This document shows, piece after piece, positions 19,227 to 28,086 of a DNA stretch of 39,059 nt. Each line of letters begins with the position of its first letter. The first letter of the stretch is position 1. Below the pieces are notes generated by a model. That model ran no database searches. It was not told the DNA's origin and saw only the letters and a list, made by a program, of their open reading frames with translations. The stretch is from Actinophytocola sp. (GTDB taxonomy: Bacteria > Actinomycetota > Actinomycetes > Mycobacteriales > Pseudonocardiaceae): assembly GCA_009377385.1 (NCBI GenBank), contig WHUD01000028.1, forward strand, positions 1 through 39,059, given 5' to 3'. Position numbers and translations under genes: made by a program.

Positions 19227-19365
19227 CGTCGGAAAGTGGATATCCATATCAGTGCAGCGACCACAACATGTCGTGTCTGATCAATCCCGTCGGCACCGGT
19301 TGCTGCGGCACGGGCACCGGTCCTGGCGAAGGTACTGCATCGATATGGATATGCCCTCGTCGGAA
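19227..19365. repeat. 8-bp target site duplication flanking the insertion
   Basis: CGTCGGAA stands at 19227-19234 and again at 19358-19365, immediately outside the element ends, as expected from staggered-cut transposition. One copy belongs to the ancestral DUF779 coding frame. Confidence 0.85.
19235..19357. mobile_element. 123-bp MITE-like non-autonomous element
   Basis: The insert has terminal inverted repeats of 23 bases with 19 matches: left end AGTGGATATCCATATCAGTG, right end (reverse complement) AGGGCATATCCATATCGATG, both followed by CAG. The ends are AT-rich compared with the host. The 77-base interior has no coding frame of note and holds two copies of GGCACCGGT. It is flanked by 8-bp direct duplications. 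Lack of a transposase, small size and paired ends fit a miniature inverted-repeat element mobilised by an IS elsewhere in the genome. An 8-bp duplication is compatible with ISL3 or IS256 type transposases, but I cannot match the ends to a named family. Confidence 0.82.
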
Positions 19366-19547
19366 TTACCAGTGCGGAACTCGCCAGCCGGATAGCACAT
19401 CGGGGCGCTGCCGTCGCAGCAACCACCCGACTGGTGGAACATCAGCGGGCCATGGGTGTCGGCGAGGCTGCGGAGCAGGTCCGCAGCCTCCGGCGTCACA
19501 GCAACCCGTTCTGCGGTCATCGGCAAGCGGGCCTTTCGTCGGTGGGT

Positions 19548-19608
19548 GGGTGCTACGAAGGGCATCTTGCTGGCATCTGTCGCCAGGAAGATGCCCTTCG
19601 TAGCACCC
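19548..19608. terminator. 27-bp hairpin between ald and DUF779 (GTGCTACGAAGGGCATC element)
   Basis: Arms 19548-19574 and 19582-19608 are complementary at 26 of 27 positions around a 7-base loop. The arm begins GGGTGCTACGAAGGGCATC. It lies 28 bases before the DUF779 start and 74 after the ald stop, so on the reverse strand it may attenuate read-through from ald into DUF779. I recall similar TGCTACGAAGGGCATCTT hairpins scattered through Amycolatopsis-like genomes; that is memory, not a search. Confidence 0.65.
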
Positions 19609-19681
19609 AGGCAACGTGGAAGCCAGGCGTGGTGCGAGCGTTGCGGGGCAGGCGCACCACGCCCGGCGGTCCAGGGGCGGA

Positions 19682-21205
19682 TCAGAAGAACCCGAGCTTG
19701 TTCTCGGAGTAGTTGACCAGCAGGTTCTTCGTCTGTTGGTAGTGGTCGAGCATCATCGAGTGGTTCTCCCGCCCGATGCCGGACTGCTTGTAGCCGCCGA
19801 AGGCGGCGTGCGCCGGGTAGGCGTGGTAGTTGTTCACCCACACCCGGCCAGCCTGAATGTCCCGGCCGGCGCGGTAGGCGACGTTGCCGTTGCGCGACCA
19901 GACCCCGGCGCCGAGGCCGTACAAGGTGTCGTTGGCGGTCTTGATGGCGTCGTCGTAGTCGTCGAACTTCGCAACTGACACCACCGGTCCGAAGATCTCC
20001 TCCTGGAAGATCCGCATCTTGTTGTGGCCCTCGAAGATCGTCGGCTGCACGTAGTAGCCGCCGGACAGCTCCCCGCCAAGGTCGGCAGGCTCGCCGCCGG
20101 TGACGACGCGGGCGCCCTCCTGTTTGCCGATGTCGATGTAGGACAGGATCTTCTCGTACTGGTCGTTGCTTGCCTGCGCGCCGATCATGGTGTCGGTGTC
20201 GAGCGGGTGGCCCTGCTGCACGGCCTTGGTGCGCTCCGTGACGTCGGCGAGGAACCGGTCGTAGATGCCTGCCTGGACCAGCGCCCGCGACGGGCAGGTG
20301 CACACCTCGCCCTGGTTCAGCGCGAACATCGTGAAGCCTTCGAGTGCCTTGTCGTAGTAGGCGTCGTCGGCGCTGGCGACGTCGTCGAAGAAGATGTTCG
20401 GGCTCTTGCCGCCCAGCTCAAGCGTGACCGGGATCAGGTTCTCGCTGGCGTACTGCATGATCAGACGTCCGGTGGTGGTCTCACCCGTGAAGGCGACCTT
20501 GCTGATCCTGCGGTTCGACGCCAGCGGCTTGCCCGCTTCGACGCCGAAGCCGTTGACGATGTTCACCACACCGGGTGGCAACAGGTCGGCGATCAGCGAC
20601 ATCAGCACGTGGATCGACGCCGGGGTCTGCTCGGCGGGCTTGAGCACGACAGCGTTGCCCGCCGCCAGCGCGGGGGCCAGCTTCCAGGTCGCCATCAAGA
20701 TCGGGAAGTTCCACGGGATGATCTGCCCGACGACGCCGAGTGGCTCGTGGAAGTGGTACGCGATGGTGTCGCCGTCGATCTCGGACACGCCGCCTTCCTG
20801 CGCGCGGATCGCACCGGCGAAGTAACGGAAGTGGTCGATGGCCAGCGGGATGTCAGCGTTCAGTGTCTCCCGCACCGCCTTGCCGTTTTCCCAGCTCTCG
20901 GCCACCGCGAGCGGTTCGAGGTTGGCCTCGATCCGGTCGGCGATTCGGTTCAGGATGGTGGCCCGTTCGGCGACGGACGTCTTGCCCCACGCCGGTGCCG
21001 CGCCGTGGGCGGCGTCCAGCGCCCGCTCGACGTCCTCAGCGGTGCCCCGCGCGATCTCGGTGAACGGCTGGCCGGTCACCGGCGTGGGGTTCTCGAAGTA
21101 CTGGCCCTTCGCGGGCCGGGTGTACTCACCGCCGATGAAGTGGTCGTACCGGGACTCGTAGGAGACGATGCTGCCGTCGGTGCCGGGCGCTGCGTATGTG
21201 GTCAT
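19682..21205 (-). CDS. NAD(P)-dependent aldehyde dehydrogenase
   Basis: A 507-residue aldehyde dehydrogenase of the ExaC/AldB (Rv0458-like) group, oxidising acetaldehyde or similar aldehydes to acids. Seen: [18 protein letters not shown] (cofactor site), Lys189 in [14 protein letters not shown] for dinucleotide binding, general base Glu263 in LELGGKSP, and nucleophile Cys302 in [10 protein letters not shown], with a second Cys at 304 typical of this group. C-terminal oligomerisation features include [13 protein letters not shown]. Cytoplasmic, usually tetrameric. ATG at the complement of 21203-21205. It is divergent from the GAF regulator, with several palindromes in the 229-base gap, and upstream of the broken DUF779 partner. 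Regulation by that GAF protein is likely. Confidence 0.93.
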   Translation of the reverse strand: MTTYAAPGTDGSIVSYESRYDHFIGGEYTRPAKGQYFENPTPVTGQPFTEIARGTAEDVERALDAAHGAAPAWGKTSVAERATILNRIADRIEANLEPLAVAESWENGKAVRETLNADIPLAIDHFRYFAGAIRAQEGGVSEIDGDTIAYHFHEPLGVVGQIIPWNFPILMATWKLAPALAAGNAVVLKPAEQTPASIHVLMSLIADLLPPGVVNIVNGFGVEAGKPLASNRRISKVAFTGETTTGRLIMQYASENLIPVTLELGGKSPNIFFDDVASADDAYYDKALEGFTMFALNQGEVCTCPSRALVQAGIYDRFLADVTERTKAVQQGHPLDTDTMIGAQASNDQYEKILSYIDIGKQEGARVVTGGEPADLGGELSGGYYVQPTIFEGHNKMRIFQEEIFGPVVSVAKFDDYDDAIKTANDTLYGLGAGVWSRNGNVAYRAGRDIQAGRVWVNNYHAYPAHAAFGGYKQSGIGRENHSMMLDHYQQTKNLLVNYSENKLGFF

Positions 21206-21265
21206 AGCCGTCCTTCAGCTTCGTTGCGGTTTCCGGATGTTGCGCGACGCTATGAGCGGCGACGT

Positions 21266-21280
21266 TGCAACGACGTTGCA
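21266..21280. promoter_or_regulatory. Palindrome TGCAACGACGTTGCA in ald/regulator gap
   Basis: TGCAACG-A-CGTTGCA is a perfect 15-bp inverted repeat. Related GTTGC motifs stand nearby (21222-21226 and 21238-21243, and twice within 21391-21410). It is 61 bases upstream of the ald start on the reverse strand, suiting an operator for the divergent GAF regulator. Confidence 0.55.
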
Positions 21281-21390
21281 GGCAGTGATGGCCGCGCGAA
21301 GCGAAACATTGACGAGATCACGACGGGCAACGGCAGAGGGCAACATCCTCTTCGCGGAGGTCATCCAGCGGTAGATCCGACTCCATGCCC

Positions 21391-21431
21391 AACGTTGCGT
21401 TGGCGTTGCATCGACGTGAGCGTGCTCACGT
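21391..21431. promoter_or_regulatory. GTTGC cluster and ACGTGAGC/GCTCACGT palindrome at regulator start
   Basis: AACGTTGCGTTGGCGTTGCA (21391-21410) repeats the GTTGC motif three times. Next, ACGTGAGC (21414-21421) and GCTCACGT (21424-21431) form perfect 8-base arms with a 2-base spacer, ending three bases before the first GTG. A bound protein here would block regulator expression, suggesting autorepression. Confidence 0.5.
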
Positions 21432-21434
21432 AAC

Positions 21435-22934
21435 GTGGGGCGCGTGAGGCATGACGGAGCGGTCACCGCTGACCTGCTGCACGACCCGGACGGATTCGCG
21501 CGTGAGCTGCGGCGGATCCACGAGGCCGTGCTGTCCGGGGTGCCCGCGCCGCGTCTGCCGCGCTCGGTGATCTCCGAGTCCTGGGACCGGTCGCTCGCCG
21601 CCCACGTCGACCCGGACAGCAAGCTCCCGCCGCTGGTCTACGACACCGATGAGCTGGACGACGTCCGGCAGGCGCACCCGCTGGCGTCTGTGCTGCCGCT
21701 GCTGCGGCAGAACCTGGTCAGCATCGCCGACGACGCCGAGCACATCATGATCGTCACCGACGCCGATGGCCACATCCTGTGGCGCGAGGGCGCGGCAGGC
21801 GTATGCCACCAAGCCGACCGGGTGGCGCTGTCCGAGGGCGTGCGGTGGTCCGAGGACGTCATCGGCACCAACGCGATGGGCACCGTACTGGCCACCGGCG
21901 AGCCGGTGCAGGTGTACTCCGCCGAACACCTCGTGCGGATGTATCACACCTGGACGTGTGCCGCGGCGCCGGTGCGTGACCCGGAGACCGGGACGCTGCT
22001 GGGCGCCATCGACGTCAGCGGCCCGCTGCGCACGGTGCATCCCGCGATGCTGGCGCTGGTGTCCGCGTCGGCGAGCCTCGCCGAGGGGCAGCTCAAGGCC
22101 CAGCTCGCGGTGCGCGACGAGCGGGTGCGCCGCAGCCACATGCCGCACCTGCATGCACTGCGGGGCGAGCCTGGTGCGCTGCTGTCGTCGTCCGGGCGAG
22201 TGCTGGCGACGGAGTCCTGCGGATCACTGCCTGACGCCGTGCCGATCACCAGCTCGGACGTCGCGCTGCCCGACGGGCGGGTCGGCACGCTGGAGCCGCT
22301 ACCGGAGGGCTACTTGCTCCGGCTCGGGCGGACATCGAGCCACACTGCCGCGCGTCGCCGGCTCGGGCTGACGTTCCTCAGCGACAGCGCGCCGGTCGTC
22401 ACCGCGGATGGTCGGGAGATTCCCATCACACTGCGGCACGCGGAGATCCTCACCGTGCTTGCGATGCATCCGAACGGCATGACCGCCGACCGGCTGGCGC
22501 TTGAGCTGTACGGCGACGACGGCAACCCCGTCACGGTGCGGGCCGAGATACACCGGCTGCGTTCCCAGCTCGGCGCCGAGATGGTGCGGACCCGTCCGTA
22601 TCGGCTGGCCGCCGACATCGATGCGGACTTCCTGCGGGTCTGCGCCGCCCTCCGCGATGGCGACGTCGACGCCGTGCTGGACGCCTTCAACGGCCCACTG
22701 CTCGCCGACTCCGAGGCGCCAGCGGTGCGCGACGAGCGGGAGTCGCTGATCGCGCTTGTCCGTCGTGCGGTGCTGGACAGCGGCGATGCCGATGCATTGT
22801 GGCGGTTCTGGGAGACGTCCTGTGGCGCCGACGACGTCGAGGTCGTCGAGCGGCTGTGCCGCGTGCTGCCCGAGCCCGACCCACGCTGGCGGATCGTCGC
22901 CGCCCACCACGCCCGCCTCGTGGCAGCCCCGTAA
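21435..22934 (+). CDS. GAF-domain regulator with AcoR-like sensor but no sigma-54 domain
   Basis: A 499-residue regulator. Residues about 35-215 resemble the AcoR-type N-terminus: VISESWDRS, a GAF sensor with DDAEHIMIVTDADGHILWREG, then GVRWSEDVIGTNAMGTVLAT and TWTCAAAPVRDPETGTLLGA. In AcoR this sensor precedes a sigma-54 AAA+ activator and Fis helix-turn-helix. Here instead residues about 335-400 (ITLRHAEILTVLAMHPNGMT, ADRLALELYG, TVRAEIHRLRSQLG) form a winged-helix-like output, followed by a helical tail of about 90 residues. Start: GTG at 21435 or 21444; no clear ribosome binding site. It is divergent from ald, which it probably controls in response to an aldehyde, alcohol or acetoin-like signal (inference). 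Confidence 0.75.
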   Translation: MGRVRHDGAVTADLLHDPDGFARELRRIHEAVLSGVPAPRLPRSVISESWDRSLAAHVDPDSKLPPLVYDTDELDDVRQAHPLASVLPLLRQNLVSIADDAEHIMIVTDADGHILWREGAAGVCHQADRVALSEGVRWSEDVIGTNAMGTVLATGEPVQVYSAEHLVRMYHTWTCAAAPVRDPETGTLLGAIDVSGPLRTVHPAMLALVSASASLAEGQLKAQLAVRDERVRRSHMPHLHALRGEPGALLSSSGRVLATESCGSLPDAVPITSSDVALPDGRVGTLEPLPEGYLLRLGRTSSHTAARRRLGLTFLSDSAPVVTADGREIPITLRHAEILTVLAMHPNGMTADRLALELYGDDGNPVTVRAEIHRLRSQLGAEMVRTRPYRLAADIDADFLRVCAALRDGDVDAVLDAFNGPLLADSEAPAVRDERESLIALVRRAVLDSGDADALWRFWETSCGADDVEVVERLCRVLPEPDPRWRIVAAHHARLVAAP

Positions 22935-22938
22935 CCCG

Positions 22939-23040
22939 TGCGCCGTGTCCCCCGTTCAGGACGCCGCGTCCCCCGCTCGTGACGTCGTATCCGCCGCCGG
23001 AAGGTGCGACTCGCGGCCTGGGAAGGTGCGACTCGCGGGC
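22939..23040 (+). repeat. Composite repeat: three 21-bp family A units then two family B units (right island edge)
   Basis: Family A units are 22939-22959, 22960-22980 and 22981-23001, the first containing CGCCGTGTCCCCCGTTC. Two AGGTGCGACTCGCGG units (family B) follow at 23002 and 23024. The A-then-B order is the same as at 11565-11784 read on the opposite strand. The array starts four bases after the regulator stop. Confidence 0.7.
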
Positions 23041-23088
23041 CCTGCGGTGTGACGTGGGTCGTCTCACGGTACGGACACAGGTGGGCGT

Positions 23089-23115
23089 GGACTGTCCACC
23101 CTTTAGGATGGAAGG
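23089..23115 (+). promoter_or_regulatory. Promoter of mec with leaderless start
   Basis: A TAGGAT -10 element (23104-23109) stands exactly six bases before the GTG at 23116, so transcription should begin at or next to the start codon. A GTGGA-CTG-TCCAC inverted repeat (23089-23101) covers the -35 region. There is no ribosome binding site, consistent with leaderless translation, common in actinobacteria. Confidence 0.55.
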
Positions 23116-23595
23116 GTGCTTCAGATCCGCCGCGACCTCGTTGACGCGATCGTCGCGCACGCCAGGAAGGACCATCCTGACGAGGCGTGCGGGGTGATCG
23201 CTGGACCCGTAGGGTCCGATGGCACTGCCCGCCCCGAGCGTTTCATACCCATGCTCAACGCGGCGCGCTCGCCGACGTTCTACGAGTTCGACTCGCTCGA
23301 CCTGCTGAAGTTGTACCGGGAGATGGACGCCAACGACGAGGTTCCCGTCGTCATCTACCACTCCCACACGGCGACAGAAGCGTACCCGTCGCGGACCGAC
23401 ATCTCCTACGCCTCCGAACCGGACGCGCACTACGTGCTGGTGTCGACGCGGGATCCGGAGACGCACGAGCTCCGGTCGTACCGCATCGTCGACGGTGTCG
23501 TGACCGAGGAAGACGTCGAGATCGTCGAAGCAGCGAGCCCGACCGAGTCGTACATGTTCGCCCATACCGGCAGCGACGACAAACCAGACTCCTGA
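23116..23595 (+). CDS. mec: JAMM/Mov34 metallopeptidase (CysO-cysteine hydrolase)
   Basis: A 159-residue M67 zinc peptidase like M. tuberculosis Mec (Rv1334), which releases cysteine from the CysO-cysteine adduct. The JAMM signature is complete: Glu23 in DEACGV, then HSHTATEAYPSRTD with zinc ligands His82 and His84 and Asp95. The insertion FYEFDSLDLLKLYREMD precedes the motif. Start: GTG at 23116 directly downstream of a TAGGAT box, likely leaderless. cysO follows after 69 bases and cysM after that. Because CysO here carries two residues after Gly-Gly, this peptidase may also trim the CysO precursor. The gene order matches Rv1334-Rv1336. Confidence 0.93.
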   Translation: MLQIRRDLVDAIVAHARKDHPDEACGVIAGPVGSDGTARPERFIPMLNAARSPTFYEFDSLDLLKLYREMDANDEVPVVIYHSHTATEAYPSRTDISYASEPDAHYVLVSTRDPETHELRSYRIVDGVVTEEDVEIVEAASPTESYMFAHTGSDDKPDS

Positions 23596-23664
23596 CGTGC
23601 GGGAATAGACCCGCCCCCCAGAGCGTCAGTTGAAGCGTCAACCCAGTTAGCGGAGGTAACCCAT

Positions 23665-24899
<1,235 letters not shown>

Positions 24900-24907
24900 T
24901 GCTTGCG

Positions 24908-24919
24908 TAACCTGGGGGT
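24908..24919 (+). promoter_or_regulatory. Possible leaderless promoter of the rhomboid gene
   Basis: TAACCT (24908-24913) fits the TANNNT -10 form and stands six bases before the ATG at 24920. The intervening GGGGGT could alternatively act as a weak ribosome binding site in a read-through transcript from cysM, whose stop is only 20 bases upstream. Confidence 0.35.
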
Positions 24920-25585
24920 ATGAACGTGACCCCGACACCGTCCCGGCGGAGCGACCCAGCCAAGCGGGTCCTGCCGCCACGGCCGTTCCTTGCCGCGCTT
25001 GTCGCGGCCTCGTTCACCGCGCTGCTCTACGTCGTCGAGGTGGTCGACCTAGTGCTGCCAGCCAACCTCCAGCAGGAAGGCATCCACGCGCGCACGCTGT
25101 CCGGGCTTGACGGCGTGCTGTGGGGGCCGCTGCTGCACGGGCCGTGGGGACACGTGGTGGCCAATACCGTCCCGGTCGCGCTGTTCGGGTTCCTGGTGAT
25201 GGCAGGCGGCATCGGCAAGTGGTTCGTGGTGACGGCGACGATCTGGCTGGTCAGCGGGTTCGGGGTATGGCTGGTCGGGCCTCCGGACGCGGTCACCATC
25301 GGCGCGTCAGGCCTCGCTTTCGGCTGGCTGGCGTTCCTGCTGGTCAGGGGCATCTTCAACCGGGCGGTGGGGCAGCTCGTGCTTGCCGCCGTGCTGTTCT
25401 TCGTCTACGGCGGGATGTTCTGGGGCGTGCTGCCCACCGTTGCGGGCAACATCTCCTGGCAGGGGCACCTCTTCGGCGCGCTCGCGGGGGTGCTCGCCGC
25501 GTGGCTGGTCTCCCGCGCTGACCGTGCCGCCAGGACGCCCGCACGTCCGGCTGGCGCCACACTGCCGGGTAATCTCGGCCCGTGA
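24920..25585 (+). CDS. Rhomboid-family intramembrane serine protease
   Basis: A 221-residue membrane protein of the Rv1337 type. About six hydrophobic helices are seen. The catalytic dyad is Ser130 in GASG and His183 in [11 protein letters not shown]. The conserved [11 protein letters not shown] segment (about 73-82) supplies the family His and Asn of helix 2. Rhomboids cut membrane-anchored substrates within the bilayer; targets are unknown here. The N-terminus is short, basic and cytoplasmic. Its stop overlaps the murI GTG by four bases. The cysM-rhomboid-murI order is that of Rv1336-Rv1338. Confidence 0.9.
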   Translation: MNVTPTPSRRSDPAKRVLPPRPFLAALVAASFTALLYVVEVVDLVLPANLQQEGIHARTLSGLDGVLWGPLLHGPWGHVVANTVPVALFGFLVMAGGIGKWFVVTATIWLVSGFGVWLVGPPDAVTIGASGLAFGWLAFLLVRGIFNRAVGQLVLAAVLFFVYGGMFWGVLPTVAGNISWQGHLFGALAGVLAAWLVSRADRAARTPARPAGATLPGNLGP

Positions 25586-26391
25586 GCGCTTCCCCTGCCA
25601 TAGACACCCCGATCGGCATCTTCGACTCCGGTGTCGGCGGTCTCACCGTGGCACGGGCGATCCTCGACCAGCTCCCCGCCGAGCGGGTCCGCTACGTCGG
25701 CGACACCGCGCACACGCCGTACGGCCCGCTGCCCATCGCGCGGGTGCGCGAACTGGCGCTCGCCGCCATGGACAGCATGGTCGCGAACGGCGTGAAGGCG
25801 CTGGTCATCGCCTGCAACACGGCGTCGGCGGCCTGCCTGCGGGATGCCCGCGAGCGCTACGACGTCCCGGTGGTCGAGGTGGTGCTGCCCGCGGTGCGCC
25901 GCGCCGTCGCAGCCACCCACACCGGCAGGGTCGGGGTCATCGGCACCGAGGGCACCATCCGCTCCCGCGCCTACGACGACGCCTTCCACGCCGCCAACCA
26001 CATCAGCGTCACGAGCGTCTCGTGCCCCCGGTTCGTGGACTTCGTCGAGCGCGGCATCACATCGGGCCGCCAGGTGCTCGGGCTCGCGCAGGGCTACCTT
26101 GAGCCGCTGCTCGCTGCTGAGGTCGACACGCTGGTGCTCGGCTGCACGCACTACCCGCTGCTGACCGGCGTGCTGCAGATCGTCATGGGCCAGGACGTCA
26201 CGCTGGTCTCCAGCGCGGAGGAGACCGCCAAGGACGTCGTACGGGTGCTCACCGAGGCCGACCTGCTGGCGGAACCGTCCGACGAGCAGCCGAAGCACGA
26301 GTTCCTCGCCACCGGCGAGCCGGAGCGGTTCAACAAGCTGGCACGGCGCTTCCTCGGCGCGCCACCGGGGTTCGAGCTCACCACGGTCTGA
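25582..26391 (+). CDS. murI: Glutamate racemase
   Basis: A 269-residue cofactor-independent racemase supplying D-glutamate for peptidoglycan. The two catalytic cysteines are Cys78 (IACNTASA) and Cys188 (LGCTHYP). The substrate-binding start is [13 protein letters not shown], with [10 protein letters not shown] and GTEGTIRS following. Length is standard. The GTG start overlaps the rhomboid stop (GTGA). A 75-base spacer separates it from the metallo-beta-lactamase-fold gene. Confidence 0.96.
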   Translation: MSASPAIDTPIGIFDSGVGGLTVARAILDQLPAERVRYVGDTAHTPYGPLPIARVRELALAAMDSMVANGVKALVIACNTASAACLRDARERYDVPVVEVVLPAVRRAVAATHTGRVGVIGTEGTIRSRAYDDAFHAANHISVTSVSCPRFVDFVERGITSGRQVLGLAQGYLEPLLAAEVDTLVLGCTHYPLLTGVLQIVMGQDVTLVSSAEETAKDVVRVLTEADLLAEPSDEQPKHEFLATGEPERFNKLARRFLGAPPGFELTTV

Positions 26392-26466
26392 ACCGCGGGA
26401 GTGACACGAGTCGCGACGTGTTGGCGGTCATTCGCGGATCGGCTCAAACATGGCAGGGTAAGGCAC

Positions 26467-27237
26467 GTGCGTCTGACCATCCTCGGGTGCGCTGGCAGCG
26501 TGCCCGGCCCGAACACCAACGCCTCCGGCTACCTGCTCGAGGCCGACGGCTTCGTGCTCGGGCTCGAACTCGGCAACGGCACGGTGTCGCAGCTGCAGGC
26601 GGATCGCAGCCCGTTCGACCTCGACGCCCTGGTCTTCTCGCACCTGCACCCCGATCACTGCGCCGACTTCGGCGCGCTGACGGTCATACGGCGCTACCAC
26701 CCGCACTGGCCTGAGGGTACGCCGGTGCGGCTGCCGGTCTATGGGCCTGCGGACACCGAGCAGCGGCTGATCAACCTGTACGCGCCGAACGAGCCGGAGC
26801 GCGCGGAGACCGACCTCGGCGACGTCTACCAGTTCCATCCGCTGCCGACGACGGAGCCGTTCCAGATCGGAACGTTCGAGGTCACCGCGTACGAGGTGCT
26901 GCACCCGACGCCCGCGTACGGGCTGCGTGTCAGCCACGGCGACACCACGCTCGCCTACACCGGCGACACCGGCGTGTGCCCTGCGCTGGACGTGCTCGCC
27001 AGGGACGCTGACGTGCTGCTCAGCGAGGCGTCCTGGACCGACGCCGACGACCGGCCGCTTGGCGTGCACATGTCAGGGGTTGAGGCGGGCCAGCTCGCGC
27101 ATCGGGCTCGCGCCCGGCGGCTGCTGCTCACCCACGTTGCGCCGTGGACCGACCGTGCCAAGATCTACGCTGAGGCGCGTACGACGTTCGACGGCCCGCT
27201 TGAGCTGGTCGAACAGGGCTCCGTCTACGACATCTGA
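26467..27237 (+). CDS. Metallo-beta-lactamase-fold hydrolase (Rv1339-like)
   Basis: A 256-residue MBL-fold metallohydrolase. It starts VRLTILGCAGSVPGPNTNAS and carries the metal motif SHLHPDH (His59, His61, Asp63, His64). Further ligands lie in LHPT, YTGDTG and LLTHVAPW. The M. tuberculosis neighbour Rv1339 has been described as an atypical class II cyclic-AMP phosphodiesterase, so a cAMP-lowering or RNase Z-like role is plausible. Start: GTG at 26467, where family similarity begins, with GTAAGG upstream; a frame open to 26401 adds unrelated sequence. It lies between murI and rph, as in mycobacteria. Confidence 0.88.
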   Translation: MRLTILGCAGSVPGPNTNASGYLLEADGFVLGLELGNGTVSQLQADRSPFDLDALVFSHLHPDHCADFGALTVIRRYHPHWPEGTPVRLPVYGPADTEQRLINLYAPNEPERAETDLGDVYQFHPLPTTEPFQIGTFEVTAYEVLHPTPAYGLRVSHGDTTLAYTGDTGVCPALDVLARDADVLLSEASWTDADDRPLGVHMSGVEAGQLAHRARARRLLLTHVAPWTDRAKIYAEARTTFDGPLELVEQGSVYDI

Positions 27238-27285
27238 GCACCCACCCCGCATGGCACGATTGTCCTGCTCGTAGGCTGACGCACC

Positions 27286-28086
27286 GTGGTGAGAGCAGAT
27301 GGCAGGGACGACGACGAACTCCGCGAGGTGAGGATCACCCGGGGCTTCCAGAAATGGCCTGCGGGGTCCGTCCTGATCGAGTTCGGTAACACCAGGGTGC
27401 TGTGCGCGGCGAGCGTGTCAGAGGGGGTGCCGCGCTGGCGCACCGGCTCCGGGCTCGGCTGGGTGACCGCCGAGTACGCGATGTTGCCGTCGAGCACCAA
27501 CACGCGCAGCGCCCGCGAGTCCGTCAAGGGCAAGATCGGCGGGCGCACGCACGAGATCTCCCGGCTGATCGGCCGGTCGCTGCGTGCGTGCATCGACCTC
27601 GCCGCGCTCGGTGAGAACACAATCGTGATCGACTGCGACGTCATCCAGGCCGACGGCGGCACCCGCACGGCCGCGATCACCGGTGCGTACGTGGCGCTCG
27701 CGGACGCGGTCACCTGGCTGGCCTCCGCCGGTCGGCTCGCCGACCCGCAGCCGCTGGCCAGCGGGGTGTCGGCGATCAGCGTCGGCGTCGTCGACGGCAA
27801 GGTGCGGCTCGATTTGCCGTACGAGGAGGACTCCCGCGCCGAGGTCGACATGAACGTCGTGGCGACCGACTCCGGCACGCTGATCGAGGTGCAGGGCACC
27901 GCGGAGGGTGCGACGTTCACCCGATCCACAATGGACGCCATGCTCGACATGGCGGTCGCCGGGTGCGCCGAGCTGAGCGCCAAGCAGGTCGAGGCGCTGA
28001 AGCAGCCGTACCCTGGCGAGCTGCCGGAGCCGGAGAAGGGCGACAAGAAAGACAAGGGCGACAAGAAGTCGAAGGCGAGCAAGTGA
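27286..28086 (+). CDS. rph: Ribonuclease PH
   Basis: A 266-residue phosphorolytic 3'-5' exoribonuclease that trims tRNA 3' ends. Family features: [62 protein letters not shown] (phosphate and active site) and [17 protein letters not shown]. An extra C-terminal tail of about 20 residues is rich in Lys, Asp and Glu ([17 protein letters not shown]) and could contact RNA. Start: GTG at 27286 or the adjacent GTG at 27289; a TAGGCT box eight bases before suggests a leaderless or near-leaderless mRNA. Its stop overlaps the rdgB GTG. Confidence 0.95.
   Translation: MVRADGRDDDELREVRITRGFQKWPAGSVLIEFGNTRVLCAASVSEGVPRWRTGSGLGWVTAEYAMLPSSTNTRSARESVKGKIGGRTHEISRLIGRSLRACIDLAALGENTIVIDCDVIQADGGTRTAAITGAYVALADAVTWLASAGRLADPQPLASGVSAISVGVVDGKVRLDLPYEEDSRAEVDMNVVATDSGTLIEVQGTAEGATFTRSTMDAMLDMAVAGCAELSAKQVEALKQPYPGELPEPEKGDKKDKGDKKSKASK

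Larger units (their letters stand above)
19012..19520 (-). pseudogene. DUF779 protein, split by a MITE-like insertion
   Basis: The reverse strand from ATG (complement of 19518-19520) reads MTAERVAVTPEAADLLRSLA, then HGPLMFHQSGGCCDGS and PAGEFRTGNSD, the N-terminal half of DUF779 (Rv0459-type), before entering inserted DNA and stopping at 19281-19283 after 79 residues. The second half continues in the same frame beyond the insertion: DVQLGELAVDGIDPVPVWMS, ASQFEYWQHTHLTIDIVPG, ending LLTDDELRAFGLL. Removing bases 19235-19357 and one copy of the 8-bp duplication joins GNSD to VQLGEL with no frame change, giving a protein of about 125 residues. DUF779 genes normally sit directly beside aldehyde dehydrogenases like the one here. 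Function is unknown; a cysteine pair suggests metal or thiol chemistry. The gene should now be inactive. Confidence 0.88.

Noticed and set aside
19235-19357. Intein or intron interrupting DUF779
   Set aside because: The insert is 123 bases with stops in frame, has inverted terminal repeats and direct duplications, and lacks splicing motifs.
19281-20303. 340-residue reverse frame joining ald shadow, hairpin and DUF779
   Set aside because: It reads ald in the wrong frame, then the intergenic hairpin, then the DUF779 5' half; a composite artefact.
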